The notes below the pieces were generated by a model. It saw only the letters and a list, made by a program, of their open reading frames with translations. It had not been told where the DNA came from and ran no database searches. From a virus: DNA of 26,386 nt. Of the stretch, positions 14,219 to 22,687 are shown in pieces. Both the position numbers and the translations under genes were made by a program. Location: IMG/VR virus record IMGVR_UViG_3300047564_000188, positions 1 to 26,386 of that record, one strand, 5' to 3'. Each line of letters begins with the position of its first letter. The first letter of the stretch is position 1.

Positions 14219-14247
14219 GAGGGAGGCGTAACAACCTCCCTTTTTTT
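14219..14247 (+). terminator. Intrinsic terminator after the major capsid gene
   Basis: Stem AGGGAGG / CCTCCCT with loop CGTAACAA, then a T-tract of seven. The A-run before the stem mirrors the T-run, so it could work in both directions. The last T is directly followed by the ATG of the next gene, as at the first terminator. Confidence 0.9.
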
Positions 14248-14532
14248 ATGCTTAAAACTAAATTTCACGTTGCAGACGATAAGTATGTCTTTGAGAGAAC
14301 TCAAGACATAACGGCCATTGTCGAGCAGAACAAGGCACTTTATAACGCAACGGATGAACGTGAGCGTTGGGGTGAGTGGACACGTTACGCGCAATTGCCT
14401 TATGCGGTGATTGACGATTTAAACAAACTAGGGATCATGCGAGGCTTTGCTGTCGCAGACGAGAAGAAATTCAGGGCGTGGATGAACGACCCAGAAAACA
14501 GACACTTCAGAACTCGACCAGGGAAAGTATGA
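14248..14532 (+). CDS. Conserved post-capsid protein, unknown function
   Basis: A 94-aa protein: KFHVADDKYVFERTQDITAI, NKALYNATDERERWGEWTRY and a C-terminal AWMNDPENRHFRTRPGKV. This pattern (FERTQD..., then NDP...FR..PG.V) is a small family often found next to major capsid genes of short-tailed phages; its function is not known to me. The ATG abuts the terminator T-tract and no free ribosome site is present: GGGAGG lies 21 bases upstream but inside the terminator stem. Confidence 0.75.
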   Translation: MLKTKFHVADDKYVFERTQDITAIVEQNKALYNATDERERWGEWTRYAQLPYAVIDDLNKLGIMRGFAVADEKKFRAWMNDPENRHFRTRPGKV

Positions 14533-15194
14533 AGATAGCCTTTTGTGTTCCATGTCGGGACACGATGATGACGGGTACTGCCTTCGACATGGCTCGACTG
14601 GCAGCGTACGATGGGGCCAATAGATGCGCGACAACAGGGGGTTCTTTCCTCTTGTATACCGCGCCTGGGACACTCATATTCAGTCAAAGAGAGTCTTTGG
14701 CTAAGGAAGCCTTAGCAGACGGTGCGGAGTACATCTTATGGGTGGACTCGGACATGAGGTTTCCAAAGAACACGTTAGAGAGACTGTTAGCCCACGGCGA
14801 AAAGATCGTCGGGGTTAACGCAGTCACAAGGCGCAAACCTGTTTTACCGACAGCAATTAACTTTCACCAAGACAAAGAGATCTTTGAGAAGATCGAAAGT
14901 CGAGGCAAGAAGGGTATCGAGGAGGTTACGGCTGTAGGTTTCGGGGTTGTGTTGACCCATAAATCTGTGTTTGATGCTATGCCACAGCCTTGGTTTGATG
15001 TAGTATGGGGGGCGGGTGGTCTAATTGGCGAAGATGTGCATTTTTGCGTGAAAGCCTTAGACCACGGGATAAAGACTTTCGTGGATCACGAATTGAGCCT
15101 CGAAATAGGACACATCGGGACGCACGAATACCGGTGGAGCGATGTCGAATATGGCCCTAAGCACTTACAGCGATCTACAGACAACGATAGCTAA
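14529..15194 (+). CDS. GT-A type glycosyltransferase (third in the window)
   Basis: A 221-aa protein. I use ATG 14529 (overlapping the previous stop as ATGA) rather than an in-frame ATG at 14478, because KIAFCVPCRDTMMTG is the expected N-terminal strand. QRESLAKEALADGAEYILWVDSDM gives DSD at 73-75, a DxD metal/nucleotide-sugar motif; E168/D169 in GEDVHFC and the later HIG match phage GT-A enzymes. It differs from the two at 2575 and 3227. Such genes often lie close to capsid genes, and the target may be a virion protein or host glycan. The acceptor is not known. Confidence 0.75.
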   Translation: MKIAFCVPCRDTMMTGTAFDMARLAAYDGANRCATTGGSFLLYTAPGTLIFSQRESLAKEALADGAEYILWVDSDMRFPKNTLERLLAHGEKIVGVNAVTRRKPVLPTAINFHQDKEIFEKIESRGKKGIEEVTAVGFGVVLTHKSVFDAMPQPWFDVVWGAGGLIGEDVHFCVKALDHGIKTFVDHELSLEIGHIGTHEYRWSDVEYGPKHLQRSTDNDS

Positions 15195-15771
15195 CTATCT
15201 CTCGCGAGATGATCTTACTTCCGCGATCCCTGACTTCATCCAACTCGCAGAGATTCGACTCCGTAGAGATCTACGCTTGCGGCAAATGCTTACGCAAACA
15301 TCGGTTACGGCGACCGGTGGGGTCGCGACAATTAACATCCCTAGTGACTTCCTGCAAGCAAGGGATGTGTACGTTGACTCTGACCCCGACTTCCCTATTA
15401 CGTTCGCAACGCCGAGCATCTTTATTCGGAACGGTAGGACGAACGAAAGTGGTGTACCGGCTTTCTACACCATCCTTGGGTCTACGATTCAACTTGCCCC
15501 AATTCCTGACAGCACTTACACGATCAAGATCCTCTACTACGCCGCGCCTACGTTTCTTTCTACAGGCAACACGTCAAATCTCTGGCTTACGACCTGTCCG
15601 GACGCACTTCTCTACGCGTCATTAGGCGAAGCAGAACCTTACCTGATGAACGATCCCAGGCTACAAACCTGGGGTACGCTTTATGATCGCGCGATCTTCT
15701 CGCTAACAAGGTCTGACGAAGAGAGTCAGTATTCAGGTGTGCCGCTAACCATGACGGTAGCGAAGCGATGA
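15142..15771 (+). CDS. Head-to-tail adaptor, SU10-type
   Basis: A 209-aa protein; a second ATG at 15151 (MALSTYSDLQ) is an equally likely start. TYSDLQTTIANYLSRDDL, IPDFIQLAEIRLRRDLRLRQ, the beta-rich middle and LWLTTCPDALLYASLGEAEP with a C-terminal RSDEESQYSG match the SU10-type adaptor family of short-tailed phages. It would form a ring below the portal that joins head and tail. It overlaps the glycosyltransferase end by 53 bases and is followed by the nozzle gene. Confidence 0.85.
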   Translation: MSNMALSTYSDLQTTIANYLSRDDLTSAIPDFIQLAEIRLRRDLRLRQMLTQTSVTATGGVATINIPSDFLQARDVYVDSDPDFPITFATPSIFIRNGRTNESGVPAFYTILGSTIQLAPIPDSTYTIKILYYAAPTFLSTGNTSNLWLTTCPDALLYASLGEAEPYLMNDPRLQTWGTLYDRAIFSLTRSDEESQYSGVPLTMTVAKR

Positions 15772-17219
15772 GAGTGAACTTTGGCGAGTGGCTACCAGAC
15801 CAACCTGGGGTCGCTGGTGCGCTTGTAGACGCTAAGAACGTCATTCCTCAGCAAGTTGGTTATGGCCCTATATCTTCGCCTTCTGAGTGGTCGAATGCTG
15901 CCTCTGAGGTCTTGAATGCCGTTGTTGCTGCTGCCGCCCCTAGCGAAGCGGTAACTGTTTTTTCAGGTGGTGATACCAAGTTATTCAAGCTAGAGACAAA
16001 CCTCAACCTTACTAATGTTTCTAAGGCAGGTGGTTATACAACGCCTTCAGATCAGAAGTGGCGCTTTACTCAATTCGGCAATCGAGTGATCGCGGCCAAC
16101 GGTGGTGACAGGCTACAGGGTTATCTCATGGGTTCGTCCACGGCCTTTGTAGACCTTGGGGCTGCTGCGCCTAAGTCTAGATATGTAACCACGGTTAGAG
16201 ACTTTGTGGTTGCAGGATTTAATAACGGGTCAACGATCTACCCTAATCGCGTGGAGTGGTGCGCGTTAGGTGATGAGACAGACTGGACGCCATCGGCAAC
16301 CACACAGTCTGACTACCAAGACATCCCAGACGGTGGGCATGTAAAGGGTTTGACTGGTGGTGAGTATGGTATTGTTTTTATGGATCGCGCGGTGGTGCGG
16401 ATGTCCTATGTTGGTAGTCCGCTTGTTTTCCAGTTCGATACGATTTCACGGGGTCTTGGCTGTCTTGAGCCGAACTCGATCATCCAGTACGGTGGGTCGA
16501 GTTTCTTTTTGTCTGACGACGGGTTTTACGTCACTAACGGGCAAGAAGTTAAGTCTATTTCCGTAGAAAAGGTCGATAGGTGGTTCTTTTCGCAGGTTGA
16601 TATTTCTCAACTTGCAACGATGTCGGCTGCTGTAGATCCTCTTAAAAACCTTGTTATTTGGGCTTTTAAGACTGTTAATCAGACGACTGCGCTTCTGATC
16701 TACAACTTCAACTTGTCTAAGTGGTCTTATGCCATTGCCAACGTAGACACGATCGCTTCTTCGACTGCCATTACGACAACTTCTTCGTCTGGGCTTACCT
16801 TGGAACAATTAGACGCATACGGCAGCTTAGACGCGCTTCCAGCAAGCCTAGACTCATTCGGATACACGGTTACATCTAACTTGCTGACAGGTACTTTAGG
16901 CGAAAAGATCGTCGCCTTCTCTGGCTCTGCTTTGACAGCAAACATTGTCACGCCTGATTTAGCCTTAAACGACATGCCTTCAGTGATGACGCTTATTAGA
17001 CCTGTCGTTGAGGGTGGCTCGTGTTCCGTGCAGGTGAACTCTAGGCGCAGGCTTAACCAACAGACCGACTTTACTGGCGAGACCTACTCGGCCAATACCG
17101 ATAACCGTATTGGTTTGCGTTCAGCAGGAACTTATCATCGAGTGAAAGCCATACCTACAGGCGTTTGGTCTGCTGCTGTAGGTTTAGATGTAACGCTAAC
17201 CCCGCAGGGTATGCGATGA
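15768..17219 (+). CDS. Tail nozzle / beta-propeller protein (P22 gp10 / SU10 nozzle-like)
   Basis: A 483-aa beta-rich protein placed after the adaptor. Recurrent strand motifs include WRFTQFGNRVIAANGGDRLQ, YVTTVRDFVVAGF, RVEWCALGDETDW, VKGLTGGEYGIVFMDRAVVR and SSFFLSDDGFYV, which fit the blades of the beta-propeller nozzle or stabilisation proteins of podoviruses. The N-terminal FGEWLPDQPGV followed by GALVDAKNVIP is typical. It would close the tail channel and bind the fibres. It overlaps the adaptor gene by four bases. Confidence 0.88.
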   Translation: MRVNFGEWLPDQPGVAGALVDAKNVIPQQVGYGPISSPSEWSNAASEVLNAVVAAAAPSEAVTVFSGGDTKLFKLETNLNLTNVSKAGGYTTPSDQKWRFTQFGNRVIAANGGDRLQGYLMGSSTAFVDLGAAAPKSRYVTTVRDFVVAGFNNGSTIYPNRVEWCALGDETDWTPSATTQSDYQDIPDGGHVKGLTGGEYGIVFMDRAVVRMSYVGSPLVFQFDTISRGLGCLEPNSIIQYGGSSFFLSDDGFYVTNGQEVKSISVEKVDRWFFSQVDISQLATMSAAVDPLKNLVIWAFKTVNQTTALLIYNFNLSKWSYAIANVDTIASSTAITTTSSSGLTLEQLDAYGSLDALPASLDSFGYTVTSNLLTGTLGEKIVAFSGSALTANIVTPDLALNDMPSVMTLIRPVVEGGSCSVQVNSRRRLNQQTDFTGETYSANTDNRIGLRSAGTYHRVKAIPTGVWSAAVGLDVTLTPQGMR

Positions 17220-17992
17220 TCTTCCGTACGCTACCTCCGTTTGGTGGCGATCAAAGAGCCGTTGCTGAGATTGTCCGTGGCATCATGGACGGTAAGACGA
17301 ATAACACCGGAACGGTAACGCTCAACACAGGCAACGCCACCACAACCACGATCACAGACGCAAGAATAGGGGTAGAAAGCAAGATTATCCTTATCCCTTA
17401 CTCTGCCAACGCCTATGTAAGCGGATTGCCTTTCGGCTCGTTTTATGACGTTAACGACCAAACGGCTGCGAGCACGACTGCATCGTATGCGGTTACGTTT
17501 TCAAACACTGACTTAAGCAACAATGTTTATCTTTCCAACTCCAGTCGAATCAATGTCAGGGCAGCAGGGAAGTACAACCTTCAGTTTTCTGTGCAATTTG
17601 CAAACGCTGATACGCAGATCCATGACGCTGACCTATGGTTGAGAAAAAACGGTACAGATCTAGCGAACTCTAATTCTCAGTTCTCGATTCCTAATTCTCA
17701 CGGTGGCACAGATGGGCATTTGATTGCAGCGTTGAATCTTTTTGTTGATCTTGTGGCCAATGACTACGTTGAGCTTATCTGGGCAGCAGCAAGCACTCAG
17801 GTTAGGATTGAATACATAGGGCCACAGTCAAGCCCGACAAGACCGGCTACGCCTTCAGTCATTCTGACTATGCAGCACATATCAGACGGCCCTCTTATTT
17901 ACGTTTCTAGCGTGACGAATGGCAGCGCAACGATTACGCATTACCCAAACTCGACATCAAGCATGACCTACGGGTATGTGGTGGTTGGATGA
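17216..17992 (+). CDS. Virion tail protein with jelly-roll-like (C1q/TNF-like) domain
   Basis: A 258-aa protein; ATG 17216 overlaps the nozzle gene stop (ATGA), so the longer frame from 17165 is rejected. The N-terminal part FRTLPPFGGDQRAVAEIVRG, then TGTVTLNTGNATTTTI, is a recurrent phage virion segment. From about residue 85, NTDLSNNVYLSNSSRINVRA, GKYNLQFSVQFAN and LWLRKNGTDLANS suggest a C1q/TNF-like jelly-roll. It could trimerise and bind a receptor or decorate the tail. The domain call is by pattern; the role is inferred from place and fold. Confidence 0.65.
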   Translation: MIFRTLPPFGGDQRAVAEIVRGIMDGKTNNTGTVTLNTGNATTTTITDARIGVESKIILIPYSANAYVSGLPFGSFYDVNDQTAASTTASYAVTFSNTDLSNNVYLSNSSRINVRAAGKYNLQFSVQFANADTQIHDADLWLRKNGTDLANSNSQFSIPNSHGGTDGHLIAALNLFVDLVANDYVELIWAAASTQVRIEYIGPQSSPTRPATPSVILTMQHISDGPLIYVSSVTNGSATITHYPNSTSSMTYGYVVVG

Positions 17993-18375
17993 ATGCAAGA
18001 TACATCAAACCCGAAGAACTTAGGAAGATTTGGCCGTTCGTTAGGGCAGGACTGGAGGTCATTCTCAAGAAAAGTCCGGAATCATGGATTCCGGAGGACA
18101 TTTACGCAGACTGTTTTGCGGGACGATCACTTCTTTGGCTCTACTTTGAGGACAATTATCCTTGCGGGTTTGTTGTTCTTCAGCCTATCGGCGATAATTT
18201 GCATATTTGGTGCGCTTATGGCAAGGGAGATTTTGATGCAGGCATGGATCATGTTCTCGTTCTTGCGAGAGAAGGTGGCGCAAGGACTATCAGCTTTGAC
18301 TCGTGGCGTAAAGGCTGGGATCGCAAGGCTAAAGCGTTAGGTTTTCGGCCCCGTAAGTGGGTAAGAGAGGTTTGA
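17989..18375 (+). CDS. GNAT-like acetyltransferase-type protein
   Basis: A 128-aa protein in the length range of phage GNAT-like proteins. IKPEELRKIWPFVRAGLEVI leads into LLWLYFEDNYPCGFVVLQPI, LHIWCAYGKGDFDAGMDHVL and a C-terminal KAKALGFRPRKWVREV. The strand and helix order, and the 'KxLGFxxR' ending, fit phage GNAT-like proteins that occur next to internal-virion genes. A clear acetyl-CoA loop (R/QxxGxG/A) is not visible, so activity may be lost or altered. It may be a structural or assembly-linked homologue. It is coupled by four bases to the tail protein upstream. Confidence 0.6.
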   Translation: MNARYIKPEELRKIWPFVRAGLEVILKKSPESWIPEDIYADCFAGRSLLWLYFEDNYPCGFVVLQPIGDNLHIWCAYGKGDFDAGMDHVLVLAREGGARTISFDSWRKGWDRKAKALGFRPRKWVREV

Positions 18376-18376
18376 T

Positions 18377-19336
18377 ATGTCTGGTGGCTCAACAAACACG
18401 GTGACGAGGACGGAATTAGATCCGTCTCAAGCCCCTTATGTCCAATATGGCCTATCTGAGGCTCAACGTCTCTACGCTACTGGAGGCCCGCAAGCCTACA
18501 CAGGCCAAACCTATATTGGCCCATCCCAACAAACGCAGGCTGCGCTCTCTGCTATGCAGACAAGGGCTATGCAAGGCAATCCACTTGTACCTTTAGCGCA
18601 ACAACAGTTGGCAAGTCAGATCGGTGGTGGTCAGGCGACGACACTTCAGGGTCAATTTAACCCTGTCTTGCAGAACACACTAAGCGGCAGCTTCCTTGGG
18701 CCTAATCCTTACCTAACTCAAGCGCTACAACCAGGGTTTACGCAGGCTACGCAGTCTTATCAAGACGCTATCAACCAGATGCGTTCTAAGGCCTCTGCTT
18801 CTGGCCGATATGGGACGAACGAAGCCCTTATGAGCCAGGAAGCAAGGGCTCAGGGTGCGTTAGCAAATGCGTTAACCAGTCAGGCAGGGCAACTTGCTTA
18901 TCAGAACTACGGAGACGAGCGAGCAAGGCAGATGTCTGCGCTTGGATTAGGCGCGAACCTCTACGAACAAGAGCGAGCAAGGCAACAGGCTGCGATTGGT
19001 GCTGCACCAGGCATGGCAGCACAGGACTACACGGATATTGCGCAACTCGCGCAAGTTGGTCAGACAGCGGAGCAGTACCAACAAGCGGCACTTGCAGACG
19101 CGATCCAGAAGTTCAACTACCAACAGCAACAGCCTTACTCAAACTTACAGAGTTTCTTGAGTTCTGCTTACGGTGCTCCTATGGGTCAGCAAACTATCCA
19201 GCCGACTTACTCTAACCCGCTTGCTGGCGCACTTGGTGGCGCCCTTACTGGGGCAAAGCTAGGTAGCATGGTTCCTGGTTTGGGCACAGGTATTGGTGCT
19301 GCTGCTGGCGGCCTGCTTGGTTTGCTTGGGAGATAA
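18377..19336 (+). CDS. Internal virion / ejection protein 1 with glycine-zipper C-terminus
   Basis: A 319-aa protein rich in Gln, Ala and Gly. The N-terminus TNTVTRTELDPSQAPYVQYG, then RLYATGGPQAYTGQTYIGPS, is a common start of internal virion proteins in short-tailed phages. The middle is helical (YQDAINQMRSKASASGRYG; repeated GDERARQMSALGLG and YEQERARQQAAIGA segments). The last 45 residues form a glycine-zipper-like hydrophobic stretch (GALGGALTGAKLGSMVPGLG onward) that could insert into a membrane. It would be ejected with the DNA to help span the envelope. Family likeness is fair; function is inferred. Confidence 0.7.
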   Translation: MSGGSTNTVTRTELDPSQAPYVQYGLSEAQRLYATGGPQAYTGQTYIGPSQQTQAALSAMQTRAMQGNPLVPLAQQQLASQIGGGQATTLQGQFNPVLQNTLSGSFLGPNPYLTQALQPGFTQATQSYQDAINQMRSKASASGRYGTNEALMSQEARAQGALANALTSQAGQLAYQNYGDERARQMSALGLGANLYEQERARQQAAIGAAPGMAAQDYTDIAQLAQVGQTAEQYQQAALADAIQKFNYQQQQPYSNLQSFLSSAYGAPMGQQTIQPTYSNPLAGALGGALTGAKLGSMVPGLGTGIGAAAGGLLGLLGR

Positions 19337-19338
19337 CA

Positions 19339-20781
19339 GTGTCAACTAGTAACTTCCTTGGCGGTGTGTTTGGTCAGATGCCTTCCTATATGGGAGGTTT
19401 ATTGGGCGCAGATGAACAGGAAAAACTAAGGCAACAAGCGCAAGACCAAGGGTTGTTAAACCTCGGCCTTACCTTGCTTGCAGGATCAGGAAGAAGCCCG
19501 GTTCGCAGGTCTACAGGCGAACTTGTAGCCCAAGGTTTACAGGCTGGACAGCAAGCCTACCGCGGTGCAATGCAGCAAGCGGTGCAGGACAAGATGATTG
19601 GTATGCAGTTGGAAGAGGCTGCAAAGAAACGCAAGCAAGAAGAAATATTTAACCGGTTGCTACAACCACCAACGGCTGCGCAAACAACCGATATGGCCGG
19701 TAGAGCGATGGGCACTACAGGCCCAACCGCTGAGGCTGCGTCTAGGTTTGAGCAGGCAAAACAAGCAGCAACCCCATTTGGAGAGCTAACTCCTGAGCAA
19801 CGCATGATTGCTGCTGCAATGGGTAGGGAAGGTGGTCTTAAATTCCTTTCGGAACAGTTAAAACAGGAATACTCGACAACGCCTTCAACGGTAATGATTG
19901 GCGGAAGGCCAACGCTTGTCCAATTTAGCAAGACAGGCGCAATGAAGGTTGTTAACGCCTCTCCACTGCCTAACGAAGAGCAGATTAATGTAGGAGACGA
20001 GATTAGATTCAGGGATAAAAACACGGGTGTTGTTACAGGATCGGTCAAGCTAAATATCGGCCCCGCTGAAGCTAAAAGAATCATGCTCGATGAAGCAAGG
20101 CTTAGGATTGACCAACAAAAACTTGCTTACGAAGGTCAGCGTTTAGGCATGGAAGGCCAGAGACTTAACCTTGCAAACATTGAGTCTCAGCGCGGCGCAT
20201 ATAAGGTTGTTGATACTCCTGAAGGGCAAGTGTACGTTCCGGTTATCCCTGGAATGCCAACAATACCAGTGCAAGGCGCAGGCGGCCAACCTGTTATGGG
20301 TGCAGCTAGCAAATTACCAGAGGCGCAGCAAAAACAAGTTATTGGCGCGCAAAACACTGTAAACGCTATCAAGGAGTTTAGAGATTCGCTCTCTTCGTTT
20401 AAGACTACAGACGCGATGAACCCCGCTAAACGCGCGGACATCCAGGCTAAGTATCGAAACATGCAATTGCAGGCTAAAGAAGCCTATAACCTTGGTGTTC
20501 TTAACGGGCCTGACTTAACAATCATTGAACAGTTGGTTATGGATCCAACGACCGTGACGGGTGTGTTTACAGGCAAAAAAGCGATTGATAAACAAGCATC
20601 TGAACTGTCACGCATCATTACCGACATGGGTAATGTCGCGGCAGGAAGGCCAAAAGAAGTAACTGGAGCCACAAAAACAGAACCGGCTGCTGAGGCTCCG
20701 AAAGCAGTAAGCGCTCCTGTCGATCTTGTTAAGGCAGCGCAAGAAGAACTTGCCAAGAGATTAAAACCGCGAGGCCAATAA
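19339..20781 (+). CDS. Internal virion / ejection protein 2
   Basis: A 480-aa protein beginning at a GTG (VSTSNFLGGVFGQM). The N-terminal GLLGADEQEKLRQQAQDQGL, LNLGLTLLAGSGRS and GLQAGQQAYRGAMQQAVQDK segments are typical of a recurrent phage internal protein; the rest is long helices rich in Gln, Glu, Ala and Lys (KRIMLDEARLRIDQQKLAYE, then a repeated GQRLG/GQRLN step). No catalytic motif is seen. It lies between two other ejection-type genes and starts three bases after the first. The role in DNA delivery is inferred from its order and composition. Confidence 0.7.
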   Translation: MSTSNFLGGVFGQMPSYMGGLLGADEQEKLRQQAQDQGLLNLGLTLLAGSGRSPVRRSTGELVAQGLQAGQQAYRGAMQQAVQDKMIGMQLEEAAKKRKQEEIFNRLLQPPTAAQTTDMAGRAMGTTGPTAEAASRFEQAKQAATPFGELTPEQRMIAAAMGREGGLKFLSEQLKQEYSTTPSTVMIGGRPTLVQFSKTGAMKVVNASPLPNEEQINVGDEIRFRDKNTGVVTGSVKLNIGPAEAKRIMLDEARLRIDQQKLAYEGQRLGMEGQRLNLANIESQRGAYKVVDTPEGQVYVPVIPGMPTIPVQGAGGQPVMGAASKLPEAQQKQVIGAQNTVNAIKEFRDSLSSFKTTDAMNPAKRADIQAKYRNMQLQAKEAYNLGVLNGPDLTIIEQLVMDPTTVTGVFTGKKAIDKQASELSRIITDMGNVAAGRPKEVTGATKTEPAAEAPKAVSAPVDLVKAAQEELAKRLKPRGQ

Positions 20782-22685
20782 TGGACTTAAGCAAATTATC
20801 AGACAAAGACTTAGAAGCGATTGCTTCTGGTGATATGTCTAAAGTGTCTGATGAAGGCTTGCGAGCTATTGTTGCTGCTGGACGAGTTCAATCGGTTAGA
20901 AAACCTATTGACGAGATGCTTGCTAAAGCAGAAGCGAAACCAGAAGTTTCTCCTGGTGGCGTTGCAAGACAATTAGGGTTAACTGCTCGTGCTGCTGTAA
21001 GTGGTTTAACTGCGCTTCCTACAATGCTAGCTGACCCTATAACGGGTCTCGTTAATATGGTCGCTGGCAAACAAGTTGCCGCACCTCCTAGCCAAACAGT
21101 GCAGGACTTGTTAAACAGGATTCTTCCTCAACCGCAAACAGCACAAGAGCGTATTACTCAAGACGTCGCTTCTGCCCTTGTTGGTACTGGCGGCGCAGTG
21201 CAAGCGGCAAAAGGCTTGCAAAGGGTAGCAACCAGTCCGGTAACGCGAGAGGTTGCTGCAACTCTAGCAAGAGACCCAAGAGCGCAGGGTATTGCTGCAT
21301 TAACAGGCGCGGGAGCGTCTGGTTTGGCAAGAGAAGAAGGGTTGCCTCCTATTGCTCAAGCAGGATTGGGTATTGTTGGGTCTATGGCTCCGTCTGGCGC
21401 TCCTGCTGCGGCTAGAGCAGGCGCTCAGGTAGTAAAAGCAGCGGTTCAGCCATTTACCGAGCAAGGAAGGCAAGTCATTGTCGGTAACGTCTTAAATAGG
21501 TTTGCAACGATCCCTGAGACGGCAGCAGCAAGGATGCAAAATGCTCCTGAGTACATTCCTGGGTCAATGCCAACTATGGCTGAGGCTGCGAGAGACCCAG
21601 GGTTGTTAGGCTTGCAAACTCCTGTGGCTAAGATTCTTGACGTTCAGAACCTTTTAGGTCAGCGCGTAGCGCAGCAGAACCTTGCCAGGTCGCAAGCGTT
21701 TACTCGTGAGGCTGGAGAAGGGCAAGAATATATTGACCTTCTTAAAGGGATGAGAGCATCTTCGACAAAGCCTATGCGCGAAGAGGCGTTCTTAGCGCAA
21801 AAAGAGTTTGGCCCTATGTCTTACGACGCGCTAAACCCTGTACGCAGCGCAATAACTTCAGTGACCCGCGGAGAGACTGGTGGTTCTAAGCCTGTACGCG
21901 ATGCCATGAAGTTTGTGCAAAGTCTGATTAAAGACGTAGAAGAAGCGCCATTAACACCTCAAAGGGCTTACGGGATTCGCAAGGACATCAACTCAGCTAT
22001 TGAAGGAAAGTTTGATAAAGAGGACTTTAGGCTAAGGCTTGCTGCTGGAGAGTTGGCTCAGATCAGGGGTGTTCTTGATGACGTTATTGAACGAAGCGCT
22101 CCTGGCTTCAAATCCTATTTAGCGGAATACAGAAGCCAATCAGTGCCAATAAGCCAGGCTGAACTTTTGCAAGACATTGGCAGAAGATCAACGGTTGCTG
22201 CTCCAGATATTACTAGCGGCCCGTCTGCTATTCCGATTTTCAGTCAAGCTAAGTTGCGTAGCCAACTCGTTAACAGAGCGCAAGAGATCAACAGGACGCT
22301 TAATCAGAGTCAGGCAACCATGCTCGACAATCTTATTAAAGACTTGGATAGGACTGCATCGTTAACGTCTGCGGTTGCCCAAAGGCCAGGGTCGGATACC
22401 TTCAAGAACTTCTCGACTGCAAATCTGATTGGATCTATGTTTTCTGATGTGCTTGCAGATACAGCTACGGTTAAGTCTCTAGCCTTACCACTGAACTTTT
22501 TATACAAAATCCCTGATGAAAAAGTCAGTCAGCTTTTAGTCGAGGCAATGCTAGACCCGAAATTAGCTTCGCTAATGATGCAGAAAGCATCTAAAATGAC
22601 GGTAGAGCCTGTTTCTAAGGCATTACGGAAGAAAGCTGAGAATCTAGGCTTTGCACCGTTGATTTCTGGGATGCAAGCGGAGTAA
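20781..22685 (+). CDS. Large internal virion / ejection protein 3
   Basis: A 634-aa protein. It opens with an internal duplication: MDLSKLSDKDLEAIASGD followed by MSKVSDEGLRAIVAAG, a phage N-terminal motif seen on ejection or polyvalent-type proteins. Residues about 60-220 are Ala/Gly-rich and hydrophobic with several possible membrane-active helices (AVSGLTALPTMLADPITGLV, GIAALTGAGASGLA and others). The second half is helical and charged. Its place between the internal protein genes and the fibre suggests a role in the ejected channel. A start TAATG overlap joins it to the upstream gene; no enzymatic motif is recognised. Confidence 0.68.
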   Translation: MDLSKLSDKDLEAIASGDMSKVSDEGLRAIVAAGRVQSVRKPIDEMLAKAEAKPEVSPGGVARQLGLTARAAVSGLTALPTMLADPITGLVNMVAGKQVAAPPSQTVQDLLNRILPQPQTAQERITQDVASALVGTGGAVQAAKGLQRVATSPVTREVAATLARDPRAQGIAALTGAGASGLAREEGLPPIAQAGLGIVGSMAPSGAPAAARAGAQVVKAAVQPFTEQGRQVIVGNVLNRFATIPETAAARMQNAPEYIPGSMPTMAEAARDPGLLGLQTPVAKILDVQNLLGQRVAQQNLARSQAFTREAGEGQEYIDLLKGMRASSTKPMREEAFLAQKEFGPMSYDALNPVRSAITSVTRGETGGSKPVRDAMKFVQSLIKDVEEAPLTPQRAYGIRKDINSAIEGKFDKEDFRLRLAAGELAQIRGVLDDVIERSAPGFKSYLAEYRSQSVPISQAELLQDIGRRSTVAAPDITSGPSAIPIFSQAKLRSQLVNRAQEINRTLNQSQATMLDNLIKDLDRTASLTSAVAQRPGSDTFKNFSTANLIGSMFSDVLADTATVKSLALPLNFLYKIPDEKVSQLLVEAMLDPKLASLMMQKASKMTVEPVSKALRKKAENLGFAPLISGMQAE

Positions 22686-22687
22686 TC

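Noticed and set aside
13525-14394. 289-aa open frame on the - strand across the major capsid gene
   Set aside because: It is the mirror of a strongly biased, highly expressed capsid gene, runs through the terminator, and has a Cys/Arg-rich sequence unlike a real protein.
17165-17992. Longer start for the jelly-roll-like tail protein (MVCCCRF...)
   Set aside because: The added residues are the shifted end of the nozzle gene; the ATGA junction at 17216 is the regular pattern.
19557-20084. 175-aa open frame on the - strand in an ejection protein gene
   Set aside because: It is a shadow of the + strand gene, with no ribosome site and no recognisable motif.
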